Source: Phycisphaerae bacterium
GTDB lineage: Bacteria; Planctomycetota; Phycisphaerae; Phycisphaerales; UBA1924
Length of the DNA stretch: 64,000 bases
Reading direction: 5' to 3'
NCBI GenBank assembly: GCA_016794925.1
Contig: JAEUIW010000007.1
Location: 104,553-168,552 of the forward strand
The translations under genes and the position numbers were made by a program. Positions 36,630 to 43,823 of this stretch are shown here, piece by piece (the stretch's first letter is position 1; the number at the start of each line of letters is the position of its first letter). The notes beneath the pieces were generated by a model. That model was not told the DNA's origin, made no database searches, and saw only the letters and a program-made list of their open reading frames with translations.

Positions 36630-38173
36630 CGATCTCCTGCGCCACCCGTCGTCCAACGCCCCACGCGACCGTCGGGCCGTGCCGCGCGGCGCGATGACGG
36701 CGGCCCGGACGCCGGCGCAACAACTGATTCGTCCCGTTCCGGCAGCATATCCACGGGCGAGGCCGTCGGCACGAGCTCGCCCGTTCCCGCCGCCGCACTT
36801 TCGACTCCGTATCCGGCGGGAGCCGCTCCCGAACCGCCGAGTGGGGCAATGGCCGCGAGCTCCTGCGCGGCCTCGAGCAGCGTCGTCTCGCGCAAATAGG
36901 CCAGTCGCGGCGTCGGCCCCGCGAGATCGAACACCACGTCGAACGCGACTCGATCAAGGAGCGGGGCCGATTCGAGCGAATCGAAATCCGGTGCCGCCCC
37001 GTCCGATGGCATCGGAACAAACCCTGACTCAATGGTCGCACGCCATTGCAGGCAGCGGCTGCACAGGAAATCGCTGGCCAACTGGAACTGGTCCTCGGTC
37101 AGCACACCCGTGAGAATCGGCCACGCGACTGTTGCCCGCAAGTCCGGATCCAGTCGCGCGCGGCCGAACACGAGCCTGCCGGCGGCCGAACGATCAATCC
37201 CCGGGACGCACGCGAGCACGTCTTCGGAAGCGGAGAGCAGATCGACTCGGCCCGGGCGGTACGGACCATCATCGGTGGTAAACGCATCCAGGAACATCGG
37301 CCATTCCCTGGGAGCGATGTTCATTCCCCGCAGGATCGCGACAAGCTCCGAGTCGCGCTTGGGGTTGCGCTTCTCGTCGAAGAGCCGGCGCGCGGCGGCG
37401 GCCACGTCCCCGCCAAAGCGAGCCTCGATGCGGCGGCCGAGCTCCTCGGACCACGCTCCGGAGAGGAGCATCCGAGGCTCGCCGAACACATCCTCACGCG
37501 GGCTCCCGATGCCGACCTGTACATTCGGCTCGAAGCTGAAGACCGTCAGCGATTCCAGGAGTGGACGTGCGCCGGCCGACGCAGCGCTGCTCGCGCCCGC
37601 CGAATCGCTCGCGTCACGCGCCCGACCGTCCGCCGCGGCCTCGACCCGGGCGGTGAGGGCCGGCGTGGAAAGGGGATCGACCTCGATGAGTTCGAGCGCG
37701 CTCTGGAGTCGCCCGCGTGCACGCGCGGACCCGAGCGCCGGGAGCAACGAGGAGGGGACACCCGGCAGGCGCGCCAGCATGTCCAACGGCGCATCGTTCA
37801 CGCTGAGTTTGCCGGCCTCCGCCACCAGCCCATCGCCCGCTCGGCCCCGACCATCATCCCGCCTTTGCAGCCGGTAGATCAGTCGCTCGCGCGACCGCGA
37901 TTGAGGAACGAAGGCCGATTCCGCTTCGAAACCATCCCACACAAGTGTCACGCGTGGAGCCTCGCCCCGCAACAGCGAGGCCCGCTGGGCCGCGAGCTCC
38001 GCGCACACCGCCTGGATGCCCGACCATGCGGCGGCCCGCGTGCGCGTGCGCCGGACCGCCGCGGCGCAGGCTTCGAGCTGGGCCTGGGCCAGGGCCATCG
38101 CGGCGAGCCCCGTCATCGCGCCCACCGCAAGCACCACCATCACAACAAGCAGGACCATCGCACGCCGGCTCAT
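36626..38173 (-). CDS. gspK: Minor pseudopilin GspK
   Basis: GspK caps the tip of the type II pseudopilus. The 515-residue protein starts MSRRAMVLLVVMVVLAVGAM, a pseudopilin helix that lacks the usual Glu at +5, as is normal for GspK. Two helix-hairpin-helix-like segments are visible: SVNDAPLDMLARLPGVP (about 125) and DLLSASEDVLACVPGID (about 335), as in the GspK alpha domain. It is longer than the usual 320 residues, with Ala/Ser-rich and C-terminal low-complexity stretches. ATG 38173 overlaps the gspIJ stop (ATGA). Confidence 0.85.
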   Translation of the reverse strand: MSRRAMVLLVVMVVLAVGAMTGLAAMALAQAQLEACAAAVRRTRTRAAAWSGIQAVCAELAAQRASLLRGEAPRVTLVWDGFEAESAFVPQSRSRERLIYRLQRRDDGRGRAGDGLVAEAGKLSVNDAPLDMLARLPGVPSSLLPALGSARARGRLQSALELIEVDPLSTPALTARVEAAADGRARDASDSAGASSAASAGARPLLESLTVFSFEPNVQVGIGSPREDVFGEPRMLLSGAWSEELGRRIEARFGGDVAAAARRLFDEKRNPKRDSELVAILRGMNIAPREWPMFLDAFTTDDGPYRPGRVDLLSASEDVLACVPGIDRSAAGRLVFGRARLDPDLRATVAWPILTGVLTEDQFQLASDFLCSRCLQWRATIESGFVPMPSDGAAPDFDSLESAPLLDRVAFDVVFDLAGPTPRLAYLRETTLLEAAQELAAIAPLGGSGAAPAGYGVESAAAGTGELVPTASPVDMLPERDESVVAPASGPPSSRRAARPDGRVGRWTTGGAGDR

Positions 38174-39465
38174 GGTTCACTCCCGAAGCGTGATCCACTC
38201 GAACCACTTCCCACGCCCTGCGCATCGCCGAGTTGAGCGTCCGGCACCAGCATGACCCGCACGCGATCCGGGGGATCGCTCGGCAGCAGCGCGATCGCGT
38301 CATCCAGGGACGCGCTGCTCGCGCTCGTTCTCGAAACCGCGTCCGCGGCCGCGAGCCAAACGGAAAGTTCGACCGCCACCGGCAATCCTCCCGCGGCCTC
38401 GCTGTCAAAGGCCTCCAGCCATCGGGCGCCGTCAAAGTACCGAATCCGTACCGCGAGCACCCCTGGCGCGGCGTCCTCGGAGGCGCCCACGCCCAACGGG
38501 GGCCCCCAGCCCGGCCACCGCTCGGCCCGGACCTCGCCACGCACCGGGTCAAATGAGATCCTCGACGATTGCAGGTCTCCCGCGGACTCGTCCTCGCCGG
38601 TCGAAGGCAGCCAGACCGCGCGCGAGCGAACCGTGAGCGAGCGGGAATCACCCCGCAAGCCTCCCCCGTGCGCCGCATCGCCCGCGAGCGACGTGAACAG
38701 ATCCTGCTCGACACGATCGAAGAGCGCGCCGAGCGTCTGCGCGTGCCGCACCAAGCCCAGTGTTCGGGTTCGCCGGTCGGTCAGCGCCCACAGAAACTGG
38801 ACGATCCCGCCGAACAGCGCGGCGATCAGGGCAACCGCGATCAGCACTTCGAGAAGGCTGAACGCACGCGCGGGCACCCTCTGGCGTCCGCGCGCGAGCC
38901 GTCGTCGCGGGCGCCAACGCGCGCGTCCGTCCCTGCGGGCGACCACGTCCGCGGCCCGCGCCAGGGGCACGAGTTGGCGCAGCGTGAATTCCGCGGCCTG
39001 ACCCGCTCCCGGGGACGCGACGCGAACCGTCACCAGCGTGAGCCCCGCGAACGGAGCTGGCTCCGTGGAGACGCTCACCTGCCAGAGTTGTCCGCGCGAG
39101 CCCGAGGGAACTCCGGCTTCGGTGGTCGGCGCCGCGCCGGACATGGCGCTGAGCAACGCCGCGGACCGCACCGAGCCGTTGAGCGTCTCCGGACGAACCG
39201 CGCCAATCTGGAGCAGCACCATGGCGGTGGCCGCGACATCGGCGGCGTCTTGCCGCCGCTGCGATGCGCGCAGCCCGTCGAGCGAGCCGCCCAGAAACAC
39301 GAGTATGGCGATGCCCGCGGTCGCGAAAATCGCGACCGCCAGCAGAACTTCAAGCAGGACCGATCCACGTTGCGTGAGCCGAACCCGCGCCCGGACAGTC
39401 GTCCAAACCCGCCCCACCCCGCCGAAGCTCCAAGTGAACATGGGCCGGGCGAGGTCCCGGTTCAT
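38170..39465 (-). CDS. In-frame fusion of minor pseudopilins GspI and GspJ
   Basis: The 431-residue frame carries two pseudopilin N-termini. The first is QRG|SVLLEVLLAVAIFA (cleavage before Ser35, Glu39 at +5) followed by a GspI-sized globular part. The second is ARA|FSLLEVLIAVALIA (cleavage before Phe202, Glu206 at +5) followed by a GspJ-like part with EQDLFTSL and IRYFDGARWLEAF. No stop codon separates them, but an in-frame GTG at 38877 would start GspJ at VPARAFSLLEVL. Either the protein is a true fusion or GspJ is made by internal initiation. ATG 39465 overlaps the gspH stop (ATGA) and the end overlaps gspK. Confidence 0.82.
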   Translation of the reverse strand: MNRDLARPMFTWSFGGVGRVWTTVRARVRLTQRGSVLLEVLLAVAIFATAGIAILVFLGGSLDGLRASQRRQDAADVAATAMVLLQIGAVRPETLNGSVRSAALLSAMSGAAPTTEAGVPSGSRGQLWQVSVSTEPAPFAGLTLVTVRVASPGAGQAAEFTLRQLVPLARAADVVARRDGRARWRPRRRLARGRQRVPARAFSLLEVLIAVALIAALFGGIVQFLWALTDRRTRTLGLVRHAQTLGALFDRVEQDLFTSLAGDAAHGGGLRGDSRSLTVRSRAVWLPSTGEDESAGDLQSSRISFDPVRGEVRAERWPGWGPPLGVGASEDAAPGVLAVRIRYFDGARWLEAFDSEAAGGLPVAVELSVWLAAADAVSRTSASSASLDDAIALLPSDPPDRVRVMLVPDAQLGDAQGVGSGSSGSRFGSEP

Positions 39466-40163
39466 CCGCCCGATCCCTCGCGGGCACGGCCGCCGTTCTT
39501 CGCGCGTGCCTCGCCAACGGGGCCGACCGACGGCGAGCCCGTCCAGCGGTTCACCTTGAGTTCAGCGGCCCGCCCGTCCCGCCCCACAAGGTACGACGGT
39601 GCGCCCTGAATCGCCCCGCCGTCGGGGAGAAACACCGCGATCACGATGCGGCCCTGGGCGAAGTCCTCGGCGAGCTGCGCGTCCGCGGCGGACACGTTCT
39701 GGTCGTTCGCGAGCATCCCGGACCCGTCCGTCGATCGCTCGCACGAGACCAGCACCCCAGCCGGGAGCGCGACCGGCTCGGTCGAGACTGAGGAACGGGT
39801 CGCATCATTCTCGGCTCCCCCCCGAACCGTCATCGTGCCATCGTCAAAGGTACGTGGGCTGACAGCTTCGTCCCGTGGGCGGTCGCCGGGTCGGACCGCG
39901 GCGGCCTCCAACTGGAACGTGCCATCCTGCCCGGGAGTGGCGAAAACCTGAACCGCGACACCCAGGCGACGGGATTCCGTTCTCGCCTGCGTCAGCATCG
40001 CTTCGACCTGCCCCTGCGCCTGCGCGAATCGCGCCCGCTCGCTCAGCGACGTGCTGAGCGGGACCACCACGGCGCACAGCGACACCACGATCACGATCGC
40101 GATGAGAATCTCCACCAGTGTGAACGCGCCGTGCTTCATGCGATCAAGGTCTTGAACAGACAT
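39462..40163 (-). CDS. gspH: Minor pseudopilin GspH
   Basis: A 233-residue pseudopilin with the leader MSVQDLDRMKHGA and helix FTLVEILIAIVIVVSLCAVV (Glu at +5 of the mature protein). The rest is a beta-rich GspH-type domain (QGQVEAMLTQARTESRRLGVAVQVF). The start is uncertain: ATG 40163 has GGAGA close by (short spacer), ATG 40172 has none, and ATG 40139 gives the minimal MKHGAFTLVE leader. It lies 41 bp after gspG and overlaps gspIJ by 4 bp. Confidence 0.85.
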   Translation of the reverse strand: MSVQDLDRMKHGAFTLVEILIAIVIVVSLCAVVVPLSTSLSERARFAQAQGQVEAMLTQARTESRRLGVAVQVFATPGQDGTFQLEAAAVRPGDRPRDEAVSPRTFDDGTMTVRGGAENDATRSSVSTEPVALPAGVLVSCERSTDGSGMLANDQNVSAADAQLAEDFAQGRIVIAVFLPDGGAIQGAPSYLVGRDGRAAELKVNRWTGSPSVGPVGEARAKNGGRAREGSGG

Positions 40164-40204
40164 GCTCTCCATACGGTTTATCGGCTGGACCTGGCATCCG
40201 AAGG

Positions 40205-40735
40205 TCAAGGATTTCCGCCCCCGGTGCCCGAAGTGGTTCCCGATGAACCCGACGACGAACCGGAGCCGCCCATGTCACCCTCCCCCTCGCCGGTGTACCG
40301 CCATGCGTTGATGTCATCCTCGGTTCCAAACTGCTTATCGGGCCCGTTGGACATCAGATCGAACTTGCCGGCCGGGCATTTCTCCCCCTGCTGGCGGTAG
40401 TACCACTCGCTCCCCCAATTGTCCTTCGGGACCGGTTCGGCCATGTACGCCCGCCATGCCTTTGCGTCCGTCTCCGCATCCAGCCCGGCCTTGTCCCAGA
40501 GGATCTTGATCCCCTCCTCGTCCGTCGGATAACGGTTGAAGTCCAGATTGAACTGCTCCATCGCCTGCTTGATCGTCTTGAGCTGAATCTCCGCCAGTCG
40601 CTTGGTCGCGGTGTCGCGGCTGCCCATCACGTTGACCGCAACAAACCCCATGATCGCCAAGATGATCACGATTACGATCATCACCTCAAGGAGCGTGAAC
40701 GCGGGTGCAAGGCGACGGCGTTGAGTTTTGGGCAT
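40205..40735 (-). CDS. gspG: Major pseudopilin GspG
   Basis: The main subunit of the type II pseudopilus. The 176-residue protein has leader MPKTQRRRLAPA and mature helix FTLLEVMIVIVIILAIMGFV (Glu at +5). It has the GspG calcium-site tail FDLMSNGPDKQFGTEDDINAW and the RYPTDEEGIKIL segment, all diagnostic. A Gly/Ser-rich tail ends it. AGGAGG is 9 nt before ATG 40735; a longer upstream reading lacks family sequence. It opens the tightly packed gsp run toward gspD. Confidence 0.93.
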   Translation of the reverse strand: MPKTQRRRLAPAFTLLEVMIVIVIILAIMGFVAVNVMGSRDTATKRLAEIQLKTIKQAMEQFNLDFNRYPTDEEGIKILWDKAGLDAETDAKAWRAYMAEPVPKDNWGSEWYYRQQGEKCPAGKFDLMSNGPDKQFGTEDDINAWRYTGEGEGDMGGSGSSSGSSGTTSGTGGGNP

Positions 40736-40790
40736 CGTGCGGGACCTCCTGGCTCTTCCTTGAACAACCGGCTGACGTTGCGGCAGCCTC

Positions 40791-40819
40791 AAAACGCCGC
40801 GGACTCCAGTCCGGCGGCG
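40791..40819 (-). terminator. Strong hairpin with T-tract between gspF and gspG
   Basis: On the minus strand an 11-bp stem (CGCCG and CGGACT paired with AGTCCG and CGGCG, one bulged base, 2-nt loop) is followed by TTTT. It lies in the 232-bp gap after gspF and 55 nt before gspG. It may end the gspF transcript or act as an attenuator before the rest of the operon. A TGTAAACT (40852-40859 region, minus) upstream could be a -10. Confidence 0.55.
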
Positions 40820-40967
40820 CTTCCCTGCCCTCCCTCAAGCGACACGCTGTAGTTTACACCGTGGTTTACCTTCTATTCTCCGAACGATCGCGGAATTTGT
40901 GTTCGGGACCTGAGAGGTGCGCACTCGGTTCCACAGTCCCAAGCACCACGACGCTCGACATCGCGAA

Positions 40968-42161
40968 TCACGAAACCGATTGCGCCAGATTCGACATCGG
41001 CAACAGCAACGCCAGCGCGACGAGCCCAACCACCAAGCCCAACGCGATCAGCATCAGGGGCTCGATCAGTTTCACGCCCGCGGACACCAGCCGGTCCGCC
41101 CGGGCCTCGACGGTATCGGCGACCGTGAGCAGAACCTGATCCAGGTTGTTCGCCGATTCTCCCACCGACAGCATCTCGACGATCTCATCGGGGAACAACC
41201 CCGACGCGGCCAGCGGCGCGTGCAGCGGCTCCCCATGCCGGACCGCCTCGATGGCCCGGTCGATCGACTCCTCCAGCACGAGGTTTCCGGCCGCTTCGCG
41301 GCTGATCCCCAGCGCCATGATGACCGGGACGTGGTTCGCCAGGAGTGTCCCCAGGATCCTGCAGAAGCGTGCGATCGCCATCGCCCCCGACAACGAACCG
41401 ACCACCGGGAGTTTCACCTTGAGCATCGCCATCCGACGCGCGTGCCGGGGATGCCGCGACGCGCGGAACACGCCGACCGCGCCCAGCGCCGCCGCGCCCA
41501 GGACGATGAGCCCGTAGCGCGAAACGAACCCGCTCACGCTCAGCACCGACGCGGTGAGCGGATTGAGCGTCATCTTGTCGAACACCGGCCGGAACACAGG
41601 GATGAGCAGCCCGAAGATCAGCCCCATCACCACCGTGCCGAACACCATCAGGATCGCCGGGTAGATCATGCTCCCGACGATCCGGCTCCGCAGCTCGGCC
41701 TGCCCGAGCAGCAGCTGCCCCAGCCGCGCCAACGCGGGCTCCAGAAACCCGCCTCGCTCCCCCGCGCGGACCATGGCCACGTGGACGGCCGTGAACGTCT
41801 CCGGCTCCGCTTCCATGGCCCGCGCCAGGTCCGTGCCCTCCGCGACCGCGTCGGCGAGCGTGCGGAACACCGCCGCGAGCGCCGGCGCGCTGCGCCGCTG
41901 CCCGATCAGCCGCAGCGCCCGCAGCAGCGGCACGCCGGCCCGCAGCAGGTCCGCGATCTGCGTGTACGCGGTCGCCAACTGGCGCGTCGAAACGCCCCGA
42001 CGCCAACGCACCGACACCCGGGCGGACTTCACTCCCACCGCCACCGGCGTGAGCCTGCGGCCCTCGAGCTCGGACAGCACCGCCTGCTCCGTCGCGCCGG
42101 CAAGCACACCCGACACCCTGCGGCCGGAATCATCGAACGCCGTGTACGCGAACTCGGGCAT
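40968..42161 (-). CDS. gspF: Type II secretion inner-membrane platform protein GspF
   Basis: The polytopic platform protein that links the GspE ATPase to pseudopilus growth. The 397-residue protein has an N-terminal MPEFAYTAFDDSGRRVSGVL and two T2SSF domains (about 65-190 and 265-390) with the repeated signatures MVRAGERGGFLEPALARL and MLSVGESANNLDQVL. Three TM regions lie near 160-190, 213-232 and 365-388. AGGAG is 15 nt upstream of ATG 42161, a long spacer. It lies 50 bp after the glutathione peroxidase gene and 232 bp before gspG. Confidence 0.93.
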   Translation of the reverse strand: MPEFAYTAFDDSGRRVSGVLAGATEQAVLSELEGRRLTPVAVGVKSARVSVRWRRGVSTRQLATAYTQIADLLRAGVPLLRALRLIGQRRSAPALAAVFRTLADAVAEGTDLARAMEAEPETFTAVHVAMVRAGERGGFLEPALARLGQLLLGQAELRSRIVGSMIYPAILMVFGTVVMGLIFGLLIPVFRPVFDKMTLNPLTASVLSVSGFVSRYGLIVLGAAALGAVGVFRASRHPRHARRMAMLKVKLPVVGSLSGAMAIARFCRILGTLLANHVPVIMALGISREAAGNLVLEESIDRAIEAVRHGEPLHAPLAASGLFPDEIVEMLSVGESANNLDQVLLTVADTVEARADRLVSAGVKLIEPLMLIALGLVVGLVALALLLPMSNLAQSVS

Positions 42162-42211
42162 GCGCGGAGAGATCGGCTCCTGGGCGTCGGACGTGCGGGA
42201 GGACGACGGTG

Positions 42212-42868
42212 TCAGCGCCCGCTGGCAGGCGCCCCCGTGGCCGCGCTCGGGCTACCCAGCAATTCGTCGATCTTCTTCACGAACTCGACATCACCGGGCT
42301 TGGTGCGGGCACCGAATCTCGCCACCACGTTGCCCCGGCGATCGACCAGGTATTTCGCGAAATTCCAATCCGGCTCCTCGCCGATCGGCTTGGGCTGCGC
42401 GCACAGTTTTTTGTAGAGCGGGTGCTGCTCGGCGCCCTTCACGCTGATCTTCTCGAACATGGGAAACGTCACCGCGTACGTGCTCGTGCAGAATTCCTTG
42501 ATCTCACGGTTCGTTCCCGGCTCCTGCCCCATGAAATTGTTGGCCGGGAACCCCAGCACCACGAGCCCGCGGTCCTTCTTTTCCGCGTACAGCTTCTGCA
42601 ACCCCTCGTACTGAGGCGTCAGGCCGCACTTGCTGGCGACATTGACGATCAGCACGACCTTGCCCGTGTACTGGGCCAGATCGATCTCCTGGCCGTCGAT
42701 CGATTTCACCTTGAAACCAAGCACGTACGCGTCCGACACTTCGGCCGGAGCCTTGGACTTCACGCCCGGCGGCGCGGCACGATCAACTCTGTCCGACGGC
42801 GGTTCCGCCGCGCCCATGCAGAGGGAAACGCCAGACAGCAGGGAAACGAAGATCAGTCCGCGCAGCAT
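42212..42868 (-). CDS. Exported glutathione peroxidase family protein
   Basis: A 218-residue thioredoxin-fold peroxidase that reduces hydroperoxides, in bacteria usually with thioredoxin. It has a signal peptide (MLRGLIFVSLLSGVSLCMGA) and the family motifs NVASKCGLTPQYEGLQ (peroxidatic Cys), LGFPANNFMGQEPGTN and WNFAKYLVDRRG. GGGAG lies 7 nt before ATG 42868. Periplasmic location is less common for this family, where most bacterial members are cytoplasmic. It sits upstream of gspF and may share its transcript. Confidence 0.9.
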   Translation of the reverse strand: MLRGLIFVSLLSGVSLCMGAAEPPSDRVDRAAPPGVKSKAPAEVSDAYVLGFKVKSIDGQEIDLAQYTGKVVLIVNVASKCGLTPQYEGLQKLYAEKKDRGLVVLGFPANNFMGQEPGTNREIKEFCTSTYAVTFPMFEKISVKGAEQHPLYKKLCAQPKPIGEEPDWNFAKYLVDRRGNVVARFGARTKPGDVEFVKKIDELLGSPSAATGAPASGR

Positions 42869-42967
42869 CGGATGGCTCCCGTCGAAAGTCCCCCCAACCG
42901 CGACCGCCCGCATGGTACGCACCAGACCGATTGCGCCGTTGCGCCGAGCTCCGACCGCCGGGCCTCT

Positions 42968-42973
42968 TAGAAT
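42968..42973 (+). promoter_or_regulatory. Candidate -10 for the PTPS-gspE unit
   Basis: TAGAAT lies 9 nt before the ATG at 42983, with no Shine-Dalgarno sequence, consistent with a leaderless transcript. Confidence 0.35.
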
Positions 42974-42982
42974 CCCCCACGC

Positions 42983-43810
42983 ATGGTTGAGCTCACACGC
43001 ACCGTCCGATTCTCCGTCAATCCGCCCGGCGTCGCGCCCGCCGCGTCAGACGCGGGTCACCCCACCAACGGTTACGCCGCGTACCCCACCATGCGCGGCC
43101 TCGGTCGCCACTACGAACTCGACCTCACGGTCCGAGGCACGGTGAGCCCGCAGACCGGCTACATCCTGGGAATCCAGGACCTCGATGCGCTCGCCCGCCG
43201 CGTCGCGCTGCCGGTGATCGACCAAGCCTGCGCACATCGGCCCGGCACCGAGCCCGGCCACATCCTGCGCGAGATCTTCCCGCGCCTCGCTTCACGCGTG
43301 CGGGAGACGCTCTCCGAGCGTGGCGAGCTCGCGCGCCTGCGCTGGCGGCTGAGCCCCTACTATCAGGTCGAGATGTCCGCACGGTCAAACGATGCCGTCC
43401 TGCTCCGGCAGCGCTTCGAATTCGCCGCGTCGCACCGCCTGCACACGCCATCGCTGAGCGACGACCGCAACCGAGAGATCTTCGGCAAGTGCAACCGGCC
43501 CAGCGGCCACGGCCACAATTATGTCGTGGAACCGTGTGTTCGGGTCTCCCTGGACGGCGCGGCGTTCGCGCTGGCGGACCTGGAACGCGCGACGCACCGC
43601 GCCATCATCGAGCCCTTCGACCACACGCACCTGAACATCGACCGCCCCGAGTTTCTGACCGGGACGGGGCAGAACCCCTCCGTCGAGAACATCGCCCGGG
43701 TGTGCTTCGAGCGCCTCCGCGACGAGCTCGCCGGGTCACCGGCCACGCTCCGCTGCATCACCGTGTGGGAGACCGAGAAGACATCATGCACCTATCCGGC
43801 GGACGCCTGA
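42983..43810 (+). CDS. Tandem 6-pyruvoyl-tetrahydropterin synthase / QueD-like protein
   Basis: A 275-residue protein that looks like two PTPS/QueD folds in one chain. The second half (about 140-275) keeps the family set: FEFAASHRL (zinc His), GKCNRPSGHGHNY (catalytic Cys and the two other zinc His) and the closing WETEKTSCTY. The first half keeps the fold pattern (GLGRHYELDLTVRG, His43) but lacks the other zinc ligands, so it is probably non-catalytic. The family makes tetrahydropterin or 6-carboxy-tetrahydropterin (queuosine route); which one is not decided by sequence. It ends 13 bp before gspE and is probably co-transcribed. Confidence 0.82.
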   Translation: MVELTRTVRFSVNPPGVAPAASDAGHPTNGYAAYPTMRGLGRHYELDLTVRGTVSPQTGYILGIQDLDALARRVALPVIDQACAHRPGTEPGHILREIFPRLASRVRETLSERGELARLRWRLSPYYQVEMSARSNDAVLLRQRFEFAASHRLHTPSLSDDRNREIFGKCNRPSGHGHNYVVEPCVRVSLDGAAFALADLERATHRAIIEPFDHTHLNIDRPEFLTGTGQNPSVENIARVCFERLRDELAGSPATLRCITVWETEKTSCTYPADA

Positions 43811-43823
43811 GGAGGGCCGGTCC

